The position numbers and the translations under genes are program-made. A stretch of DNA of 35,793 nucleotides, from assembly GCA_029560415.1 (NCBI GenBank), contig JAKQKY010000118.1, forward strand, positions 1 to 35,793, in the 5' to 3' direction. This DNA comes from Bacteroidota bacterium (lineage in GTDB: Bacteria > Bacteroidota > Bacteroidia > Chitinophagales > Chitinophagaceae). Each line of letters opens with the position of its first letter. The stretch's first letter is position 1. The notes under the pieces are model-generated. The model was given only the letters and a program-made list of their open reading frames with translations, did no database searches and was not told the DNA's origin. Below are positions 30,085 through 35,793 of this stretch, piece after piece.

Positions 30085-30325
30085 TAGATAACTGTTTCTC
30101 GTTCAAATCAGTTTCACGCAAAGCAACAAAGAATGCAAAGAACGCTAAGTTTAGAATAGAAGTTTCTTAGAACAAATCCAGTATCCCATCTTCAGTATCA
30201 AGTATCCAGTATCCAGTATCAATCCGTGTCATCCGCGTCATCAGTATAATCCGCGTTCCATCTGCAACAATTTTTTCCCCGTAACCGAATATTTCACTAT
30301 TTTCCTTTTTTAAACCAAAACAACC
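30085..30325. repeat. Repeat loci R6 and R4: GCAAAGAA words, then inverted-orientation GGATACT and CACGGAT words
   Basis: At 30112-30150 the gap holds TTCACGCAAAG, AACAAAGAATGCAAAG and AACGCTAAG, a degenerate (C)AAAGAA(N)GC repeat. From about 30180 the minus strand carries GGATACT-type heptads (plus strand CAGTATC, AGTATCC) and then GACGCGGATGACACGGAT (30223-30240 region). This is the R1-R3 family in the opposite orientation. TGTTTCTCGTT near 30093 is the complement of the ACGAGAAAC word of R1 and R2. No gene is seen. Confidence 0.75.
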
Positions 30326-32080
30326 ATGAGTAGTTCATTATTCAGGAGAAAGAACATTGCCAATATAATGGCCGAAGGCAGCGACGATCCGCATGGAGGA
30401 GGGGGACATAGCCTGAAAAGAGTACTAACGGTGAAGGATCTCACTTTTTTTGGTATTGCTGCCATCCTGGGAGCTGGTAGCTTCAGTAGCCTGGGGTATG
30501 CAGTATTTCATGGCGGCCCGGGCGTGGTGATCCTCTTTGTGATCACTGCCATCGCTTGTGGGTTTACGGCACTTTGTTATTCAGAATTTGCCAGCAGGAT
30601 ACCCGTTGCCGGTAGTGCCTATACGTATGCGTATGCCAGTTTCGGGGAATTATTTGCATGGATTATCGGATGGGCGCTCATCATGGAATATTCGATTGGT
30701 AATATATATGTAGCCTACAGCTGGAGTGATTATTTTACATCGCTGCTCGAAAAACTGCATGTCCACATTCCCGCCTATTTATCTACCAGTTATATGGAGG
30801 CTAAGCACGCGGTTGAAGGCGGAAGCAGCAACGCCGAAGAACTCGCAGCCTGGAACAATGCCCCGATCGTTGGCGGCATCCGAATGATCCTCGACCTTCC
30901 TGCACTCGTGATAAATTTCCTCATCACTTACCTTGTATACCGTGGCATAAAAGAAAGTCGCAATTTCAGCAATGTAATGGTGATCTTAAAGATGGCCGTA
31001 GTAGCACTGATCATCCTGGTGGGTGGTTACCTGGTATTCGCAAACGGATTGACCGCTAACTGGATGCCGGCCAATGACGAAGGCGTGAAATCCTTTATGC
31101 CCAACGGTTTCAGCGGGGTGATGATGGCCGTGGCCAGTGTATTCTTCGCCTACATTGGTTTTGATGCAGTAAGTGTATTGGCAGAAGAAAGCAAGAACCC
31201 TCAACGTGACCTGCCGAAAGGGATGATGCTTTCGCTGGTAATCTGTACCGTTATATACATCCTGCTAACCCTGGTACTTACAGGTGCTGTTAACTACCGG
31301 AATTTTGAAGGAGTGGGTGATCCGCTGGCATTCATATTTGAAAAACAGAATCTCAATGTGGGTTGGATGCAGTTATTCGTTGCCGTGATAGCTGTGGTAG
31401 CCATGACCAGTGTGTTGCTCGTGTTCCAGATGGGACAGCCACGTATGTGGATGAGCATGAGCCGCGATGGCCTGATGCCACCCGTGTTTCAAAAGATCCA
31501 TCCTAAATATAAAACACCTTCTTTTGCTACGATCGTAACAGGGCTGGTTGTAGGAGTTCCCATCCTGTTTACCGATAAAACCTTTGTACTCGATTTTACA
31601 AGCATCGCCACTTTATTTGCCTTTGTGCTGGTTTGTGGTGGGGTATTGCTGATACCTGCGAAGGAAAAATTACATGGTCGTTTTCACCTGCCATATATCA
31701 ACGGGCAGTTCATTTTTCCCCTGATCGTGATTGGTTCGATGGTGATCGCCTATATGCTGTCGAAGAATTATTTCACCGATATGTTCAATTTCGATTTCAG
31801 TGGAAACCCGGATTATGTGTCGGGTAAAAAGACCTTTATGGATGTGGCCACACCCAATATTTCCCTGATCATTTTCTGGATTTGTGCGCTGTTACTGGCC
31901 ATGGCATCTTTTGTAAAAAAATATTCGCTCATACCACTGATGGGGGTTATTACCTGTATGTACCTGCTTACCGGCATGACAAAAAGCAACTGGCTATGGT
32001 TCATTGGTTGGCTGCTGCTGGGTATTATGATCTATTTTTTATATGGGTATAGGAAAAGCAAACTGGCAACAGCTGCTTAA
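30326..32080 (+). CDS. APC-superfamily amino acid permease (cationic amino acid transporter-like)
   Basis: A 584-residue inner-membrane transporter with about 12-14 hydrophobic segments. Its first helix carries the APC substrate motif FGIAAILGAGSFSSLGYAVF (GxG in a broken helix), followed by FTALCYSEFASRIPVAGSAY and AYASFGELFAWIIGWALIME, typical of the CAT family. Further marks are VFFAYIGFDAVSVLAEESKN with PQRDLPKGM and the QPRMWMSMSRDGLMP loop. A loop of ~45 residues around 150-195 lies outside the membrane. It probably imports or exchanges amino acids; the specificity is not visible. A strong terminator follows, which also holds the next gene's promoter. Confidence 0.92.
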   Translation: MSSSLFRRKNIANIMAEGSDDPHGGGGHSLKRVLTVKDLTFFGIAAILGAGSFSSLGYAVFHGGPGVVILFVITAIACGFTALCYSEFASRIPVAGSAYTYAYASFGELFAWIIGWALIMEYSIGNIYVAYSWSDYFTSLLEKLHVHIPAYLSTSYMEAKHAVEGGSSNAEELAAWNNAPIVGGIRMILDLPALVINFLITYLVYRGIKESRNFSNVMVILKMAVVALIILVGGYLVFANGLTANWMPANDEGVKSFMPNGFSGVMMAVASVFFAYIGFDAVSVLAEESKNPQRDLPKGMMLSLVICTVIYILLTLVLTGAVNYRNFEGVGDPLAFIFEKQNLNVGWMQLFVAVIAVVAMTSVLLVFQMGQPRMWMSMSRDGLMPPVFQKIHPKYKTPSFATIVTGLVVGVPILFTDKTFVLDFTSIATLFAFVLVCGGVLLIPAKEKLHGRFHLPYINGQFIFPLIVIGSMVIAYMLSKNYFTDMFNFDFSGNPDYVSGKKTFMDVATPNISLIIFWICALLLAMASFVKKYSLIPLMGVITCMYLLTGMTKSNWLWFIGWLLLGIMIYFLYGYRKSKLATAA

Positions 32081-32093
32081 TAAAATGAATGCA

Positions 32094-32123
32094 TTGAACA
32101 ACGGCACGGGTTTTCTAACTTTG
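32094..32123 (+). promoter_or_regulatory. Promoter of the DUF2027-Smr gene, inside the upstream terminator
   Basis: TTG (32094-32096), 19 bases and TAACTTTG (32116-32123) match TTTG-N19-21-TAnnTTTG. The -7 box lies in the loop and the first bases of the right arm of the terminator hairpin. Transcription would start near 32128-32132, in the right arm, with a leader of about 20-24 bases before the ATG at 32152. Confidence 0.68.
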
Positions 32124-32138
32124 TGCCGTTGTTTTTTT
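32097..32138 (+). terminator. Strong intrinsic terminator of the permease gene
   Basis: An 11-bp perfect stem, AACAACGGCAC (32097-32107) with GTGCCGTTGTT (32123-32133), loop of 15 bases, followed directly by T residues up to 32138. It ends 14 bases before the next start codon, so the hairpin region must also carry the next promoter. Confidence 0.85.
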
Positions 32139-32151
32139 AATAAGAACCATT

Positions 32152-33162
32152 ATGAAATACGAGATTGGGGATAAGATCATTGTTTTGCATTCGGATGAAG
32201 AAGGAAAGGTAATCGACATCATCAACGATAAAATGGTGATGATTGAAGTGAGGGGCGTGAAGTTCCCGGCTTATATGGACCAGATCGATTTTCCCTATTA
32301 TAAAATGTTTACGCAGAAGAAGATCGTAGAGAAGAAAAAGATCCATGTTGATAATGTGCAGAAAGAAAAGGCGGTGAAAAAGCAAAAGATATCTGATGGT
32401 GTATGGCTGAATTTCATCCCGGTATTCGACAAGGATGTATTTGATGATGATATCGTGGAAAAGTTGAAAGTGTACCTGGTCAATCACAACGAAGAAGTTT
32501 ACCAGTTTCATTATAACCTGTTCTTTGCCGGTGAAAGTCATTTTGATCTGAAGAATACGATCCGCGGACTAAGCGATTTTTATTTACATGATATCAAGTT
32601 CGACGACCTAAGTGAAAGTCCACGTTTTGATGTAGAGTTTTCCCTGGAAACAGAACACAAAAAGAAAGCGCCATATTTTGAAACATCATTGAAATTGAAG
32701 GGCAAGCAGGTCTTTAAAAAAATAGAAGAATTGCAGTTGAAGAATGAGCCGTCTTTTTCTTACATACTATTTACCGATTATCCCGACCGGGTAGAAGAAG
32801 AAAAGGTTGATCTCAGTAAGCTGGGCCATGCAGGTTTCAGGGTATATGATGCCGGAAAGGCAAGAGAGCACCTGGCACCTGCCCGAACGGTTGTAGATCT
32901 TCACATTGATAAGCTCACCCACGACTGGCGGAACATGTCGAGTTTCGATATAATGACCCTGCAACTCAGTGCCTTTGAAAAATTTTACGAGTTGGCTGTT
33001 TCTCACCAGCAGCCGGAGCTAACTGTGATCCATGGGGTAGGTGAAGGCGCTTTGCGGGATGAGATCCATGAAAGGCTGCGACACAAAGATGAGGTGAAAT
33101 CATTTGTGAACCAGTATCATGCTTCGTATGGCTATGGAGCTACGGAGATATATTTTAAATAA
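32152..33162 (+). CDS. DUF2027 and Smr-domain protein
   Basis: A 336-residue cytosolic protein. The N-terminal ~60 residues (KYEIGDKIIVLHSDEEGKVI) form a small barrel like the KOW/SH3-type part of DUF2027; a Lys-rich linker (55-82) follows, then a beta-rich DUF2027 domain (83-215, ISDGVWLNFIPVFDKDVFDD). The C-terminal Smr domain (about 245-336) has D249-L-H251 in VVDLHIDKL and H294-G-V-G-E-G in VIHGVGEGALRDEI. Smr domains, known from MutS2, are nucleases that cut DNA or stalled mRNA. Here no MutS core is present. A role in RNA or ribosome quality control is possible by analogy, not shown. Confidence 0.92.
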   Translation: MKYEIGDKIIVLHSDEEGKVIDIINDKMVMIEVRGVKFPAYMDQIDFPYYKMFTQKKIVEKKKIHVDNVQKEKAVKKQKISDGVWLNFIPVFDKDVFDDDIVEKLKVYLVNHNEEVYQFHYNLFFAGESHFDLKNTIRGLSDFYLHDIKFDDLSESPRFDVEFSLETEHKKKAPYFETSLKLKGKQVFKKIEELQLKNEPSFSYILFTDYPDRVEEEKVDLSKLGHAGFRVYDAGKAREHLAPARTVVDLHIDKLTHDWRNMSSFDIMTLQLSAFEKFYELAVSHQQPELTVIHGVGEGALRDEIHERLRHKDEVKSFVNQYHASYGYGATEIYFK

Positions 33163-33190
33163 ATCAGGTATACGATACCGGTAGTAGCTA

Positions 33191-34153
33191 TTATTTTAAC
33201 CTGCGTTTTTTTATCATGCCACCCTTCATGTCTTTTACACTGCTCATGACCACGAAGGCATTGGGATCTATTTTTTCGATCTCCACTTGAAGTTTGCTCA
33301 CTTCCAGCCTGGTGACAATGGTATAGAGAATTTTCATATCGTATAGTTTTTCACCACTTCTGCCAAATCCGCGTTCACCATTATAAACCGTGATGCCTCG
33401 ACCGAGTTTAGTGATAATCATGTGACGAATTTTCTCGGATTTGAGTGAGATGATGGTAACGGCCGTATATTCCTCGATACCTTCAATGATGAAATCAACT
33501 GTTTTGGATGCTGATAAATAAGTGAGCATAGCGTATAAAGCTGTTTCAATGGAGAGGAGGGAAGCTGCCGTTGCAAAGATGACGACATTCACCAGCATGA
33601 TCACATCACCGATGGTAAGGCTCGATTTTTTACTAAGGGCAATGGCCAATACTTCCGTTCCATCCAATACAGCGCCGCTTCTAACGGCCATGCCTATACC
33701 CGTACCAAGGAAAAATCCTCCGAATACGGCTACCAGTAATTTATCATTCGTGATCTGGGGATACGGCATAAAGGCTACGCAGAGTGCCAGGCCTACAATG
33801 GCCAATGTTGTTTTGATGGCAAACTGACGGCCAATGATATTATATCCTAAAATGATAAATGGAATGTTGATGAGGATCAGTAAGAGCGACAAGTTAAACC
33901 CGGTGAGTTCAGCAATGAGAAGGGAGATACCCGTTGCGCCACCATCTAAAAAATTGTTGGGTAACAGGAAGCCTTTCAGGCCAAATCCGGCAGATAAAAC
34001 ACCAACGCTAAGCATGAACAGGTCGATGATGAATTTCTTCATTTCTATCCTGAATTCAACCACCTGGCGGGCGTTGCCATAACTATTCATGTCCGCATCT
34101 TTATAGCGGTAATTAAAGATCGCTTTAAATATATTGATCCGATGTTTCTTCAT
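33191..34153 (-). CDS. YitT family membrane protein with DUF2179
   Basis: A 320-residue inner-membrane protein. After a basic N-terminus (MKKHRINIFKAIFNYRYKDA) it has five to six hydrophobic segments between about 40 and 225 with the YitT motifs GFGLKGFLLPNNFLDGGATG and GGFFLGTGIGMAVRSGAVLD, then GTEVLAIAL. The C-terminal ~85 residues are a DUF2179 domain (YTAVTIISLKSEKIRHMIIT, GRGITVYNGERGFG, ILYTIVTRLEVSKL, IDPNAFVVMSSV). The family is widespread and uncharacterised, perhaps a transporter. It converges with the Smr gene across a 28-bp gap and is divergent to the lipoprotein gene. Confidence 0.92.
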   Translation of the reverse strand: MKKHRINIFKAIFNYRYKDADMNSYGNARQVVEFRIEMKKFIIDLFMLSVGVLSAGFGLKGFLLPNNFLDGGATGISLLIAELTGFNLSLLLILINIPFIILGYNIIGRQFAIKTTLAIVGLALCVAFMPYPQITNDKLLVAVFGGFFLGTGIGMAVRSGAVLDGTEVLAIALSKKSSLTIGDVIMLVNVVIFATAASLLSIETALYAMLTYLSASKTVDFIIEGIEEYTAVTIISLKSEKIRHMIITKLGRGITVYNGERGFGRSGEKLYDMKILYTIVTRLEVSKLQVEIEKIDPNAFVVMSSVKDMKGGMIKKRRLK

Positions 34154-34306
34154 CTCTTTAAAAATACGGTTTTAATTGTTTGAAAACACAACAGAATGTC
34201 ATTAGTTTCACCTTGCCTGTACATTAACTCGTCATAAGCCATTTTTTTCTTGATCCAACCAGCAATAGAACAACTATCGAAGCTTTAAATGATCCTCACG
34301 CATACA

Positions 34307-34355
34307 AATACCCGCCATTGGGTATTGATTCAGCCTCGCATATTTTATTCCTTTG
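34307..34355 (+). promoter_or_regulatory. Lipoprotein promoter with an AATACCC/GGGTATT inverted repeat over the -33 box
   Basis: TTG (34325-34327), 20 bases and TTCCTTTG (34348-34355, one mismatch to TAnnTTTG) fit a Bacteroidota promoter about 28 bases before the ATG. A perfect 7-bp inverted repeat, AATACCC (34307-34313) and GGGTATT (34320-34326), overlaps the -33 box, a likely operator. The rest of this 229-bp divergent gap shows nothing clear. Confidence 0.5.
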
Positions 34356-34382
34356 CTGTACTTATTAACCTAAAAAAAGTAT

Positions 34383-34946
34383 ATGAAAAAAGGAACCATC
34401 TTCTTAACTGCTTTTGCAGCATTTACACTGATGCTGGGTGGCTGCAAGAAAAGCAGTGACACGCCGGCCAACAACAATCCAAGTGCTTCAAACCTGGATG
34501 CTGGTAAAGCCATCGTTAAATTCACCAGCAATCCCGGATTTGGCGGTGCCACTACCTTTAACATCAGCAACACCACCACCACGCCTACGACGGCAACAAC
34601 ATTGTCTAGTTCTTCTTTGCGCAATGTATCCATCAGCGCTACCGATGTAAACCTGAGCGGAACAGCCCGTATTGCCCAGTTCCTCATCATCCTGCCAGTT
34701 GATGCAAGTACCAGCGGAGGTAACCTTACCGCTGATTTTTCTCTACCTAACGGGGCTACTATTTTACCAACGTTAGCGCTTACCAGCTCACCTTCCGGTG
34801 CTCAGTATGCATCTGAGAGCGGTACTCTTACCATCACTAAATTAACTGCTACAGAAATTGAAGGCACATTTAGCTGTACCGTGAAAGAAGTAACGGGAAC
34901 GGCTACCTTATCCATTACCGAAGGAAGTTTTGCAGGTAAATTTTAA
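34383..34946 (+). CDS. Predicted lipoprotein with a beta-rich domain
   Basis: A 187-residue protein with a lipoprotein signal, lipobox LGGC with C21, followed by KKSSDTPANNN, an unstructured linker. After processing by signal peptidase II it would sit in the inner or outer membrane; the KKSSD after the Cys does not clearly match the acidic export signal known for surface lipoproteins. Residues 40-187 are rich in Thr, Ser and Ala with alternating strands (KAIVKFTSNPGFGG, NVSISATDVNLSG, ARIAQFLIILPVDA, GTLTITKLTATEIEGTFSCT). This looks like a beta-sandwich of the kind found in small Bacteroidota lipoproteins. Function is unknown. Confidence 0.82.
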   Translation: MKKGTIFLTAFAAFTLMLGGCKKSSDTPANNNPSASNLDAGKAIVKFTSNPGFGGATTFNISNTTTTPTTATTLSSSSLRNVSISATDVNLSGTARIAQFLIILPVDASTSGGNLTADFSLPNGATILPTLALTSSPSGAQYASESGTLTITKLTATEIEGTFSCTVKEVTGTATLSITEGSFAGKF

Positions 34947-34970
34947 ATGCGATTATCAAAATCATTATAA

Positions 34971-35002
34971 AAAAAACTCCAATCATAGTATTGGAGTTTT
35001 TT
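34971..35002. terminator. Bidirectional intrinsic terminator between convergent genes
   Basis: AAAAAACTCCAAT (34971-34983) pairs perfectly with ATTGGAGTTTTTT (34990-35002), with a 6-base loop. The T-run on each strand follows the stem, so it can end both the lipoprotein transcript (+) and the VOC gene transcript (-). Confidence 0.88.
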
Positions 35003-35008
35003 GTGAAA

Positions 35009-35509
35009 TCACTGATCTTTTATTTCACTTAACAGGCTGATCATATCGAGCTGTTTCGTGTACATGTGCAATGATCCATCTTCATTTTTAGGCCATTGAT
35101 CTTCAGGCTTATCCCAATATAATTCAACCCCGTTCTGGTCGGGATCTTCAAGGTACAAAGCTTCGGAAACACCGTGATCGGCAAATCCTGTGAAAGGATA
35201 ACCTGTGCCGGATAATCGCTGGTAAATGATGGCAAGATCTTTCCGGGTTGGATATAGAATGGCAGTATGAAACAGGCCGGTTGTATTACCTGCCGGTACA
35301 GGCCCATTCTTACTATACCAGGTATTTAAACCGATATGATGATGATATCCGCCTGCAGAAATAAAAACGGCGTCTGTGCCATACCGTGTTGTGATCTGAA
35401 AGCCCAATAAGCCACAATAAAAATCGATTGAACGTTGTAGGTCGGCTACTTTCAGGTGTACATGACCAATATGGGTTTTGTCGGGAATTTGGTAATTTGA
35501 ATCCATCAT
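35009..35509 (-). CDS. VOC-family protein (catechol-2,3-dioxygenase-like)
   Basis: A 166-residue two-module VOC protein. The first module has HIGHVHLKVADLQRSIDFYC with metal-ligand candidate H16, the second GLFHTAILYPTRKDLAIIYQ with H81 and the late NGVELYWD with E129. The intervening GYHHHIGLNTW and the tail KPEDQWPKNEDGS are typical of CatE-like extradiol dioxygenases and related ring-opening enzymes. The three-residue H-H-E set fits binding of Fe(II) or Mn(II). The actual substrate is unknown; the fold also serves glyoxalase and resistance functions. It lies 25 bases past the antiporter stop, so the two may be co-transcribed. Confidence 0.85.
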   Translation of the reverse strand: MMDSNYQIPDKTHIGHVHLKVADLQRSIDFYCGLLGFQITTRYGTDAVFISAGGYHHHIGLNTWYSKNGPVPAGNTTGLFHTAILYPTRKDLAIIYQRLSGTGYPFTGFADHGVSEALYLEDPDQNGVELYWDKPEDQWPKNEDGSLHMYTKQLDMISLLSEIKDQ

Positions 35510-35534
35510 TTCTTCATTAAAAGTTTGTACAATA

Positions 35535-35793
35535 TCAGTGATGTGCTAAGATCGTTTCTTCAATAGGATCTTCCTCTTTTGTTTTTTTTGTGAACATCAA
35601 TCCAAGCATCATGATGAAAGCTGTAATGATGATCACCTGTATGATCAGCGACCTGTTAACCAGTGCAATACTTTGTTCGGTTGAAATTCCCAGGAATAGA
35701 AGGATGGTGATCAATCCCCTTGGTGCAATGAACAACAAGGGTGTTAATGGCAGTCGTACGAGCAAGAGTACAATGCTCCTTATAACAATGATG
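35535..35793 (-). CDS. Cation/proton antiporter, C-terminal end (5' part outside the window)
   Basis: The frame is open from the window edge to the stop at 35535 (85 residues seen). It carries LFIAPRGLITILLFLGI, a signature of the CPA-type Na+/H+ or K+/H+ antiporters (core helix with Pro-Arg-Gly), then another hydrophobic helix (IIQVIIITAFIMMLGLMF) and a short acidic and His-ended tail (KKTKEEDPIEETILAHH). The start codon is not in the window. The VOC gene follows closely. Confidence 0.75.
   Translation of the reverse strand, partial: IIVIRSIVLLLVRLPLTPLLFIAPRGLITILLFLGISTEQSIALVNRSLIIQVIIITAFIMMLGLMFTKKTKEEDPIEETILAHH

Noticed and set aside
33167..33179. GGTAT-ACG-ATACC hairpin between the convergent Smr and YitT genes as a terminator
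   Set aside because: The stem is only 5 bp and no T-run follows on either strand.

Overview
The window is about 35.8 kb of chromosome from a Bacteroidota bacterium, most likely of the Chitinophagaceae type. This rests on several things seen in the sequence: SusC/RagA-style carboxypeptidase-regulatory domains, DUF4386, DUF2027-Smr, GldM-C-like and TonB-C proteins, many signal peptides ending in A-Q, an HPK7-type LytS/LytTR pair, and promoters of the Bacteroidota form (TTG, 19-21 bases, TAnnTTTG). No rRNA, tRNA, CRISPR array, phage or transposase gene was seen. Most genes are chromosomal housekeeping or small accessory functions.

Layout: 1-282 is the 5' end of an outer-membrane receptor-like gene. 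0.4-2.6 kb holds lspA, pdxJ and deoD. 2.9-7.1 kb holds a secreted NTF2-like protein, a FAD/CxxC oxidoreductase with a Tat-like leader coupled to a small membrane protein, a GNAT, an esterase-TPR protein and a 60-residue peptide. 7.2-10.6 kb is a DUF4386 membrane protein, an outer-membrane barrel and a LytTR two-component system. 10.8-12.3 kb is an atypical SDR behind an AraC regulator. 12.4-20 kb, mostly on the minus strand, holds small secreted proteins, an M14 peptidase, a cupin/DUF6958 pair, a VOC gene fossil and an amidohydrolase with two NTF2-like partners. 20.1 kb is a DUF892 ferritin-like protein. 22.5-26.6 kb is a tight minus-strand operon (small conserved protein, glycosylasparaginase-like Ntn hydrolase, CutC, GH2 mannosidase-like) that fits glycoprotein or N-glycan breakdown. 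26.9-33.2 kb runs on the plus strand: rnr, a polyprenyl synthase, an APC permease and a DUF2027-Smr protein. 33.2-35.8 kb holds YitT, a lipoprotein, a VOC dioxygenase-like protein and the C-terminus of a cation/proton antiporter.

The most interesting signals are non-coding. (1) Paired 12-bp direct repeats with an exact 21-bp period (consensus YYANTTKGCAGA) occur upstream of both the LytS gene and the outer-membrane barrel gene next to it, which makes them likely LytTR operators and defines a small autoregulated circuit. (2) At least five intergenic gaps, all between co-directional genes, are filled with related degenerate short-period repeats (GGATACT heptads, CACGGAT/GAAAC composite units of 85-91 bp, CACAGAG inverted repeats, GCAAAGAA repeats), in both orientations. 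(3) A promoter is embedded in the terminator hairpin between the permease and the Smr gene. (4) A 29-codon fossil joins the first and last codons of a PhnB-like VOC gene. (5) The GH2 enzyme appears to have lost its middle immunoglobulin-like domain.
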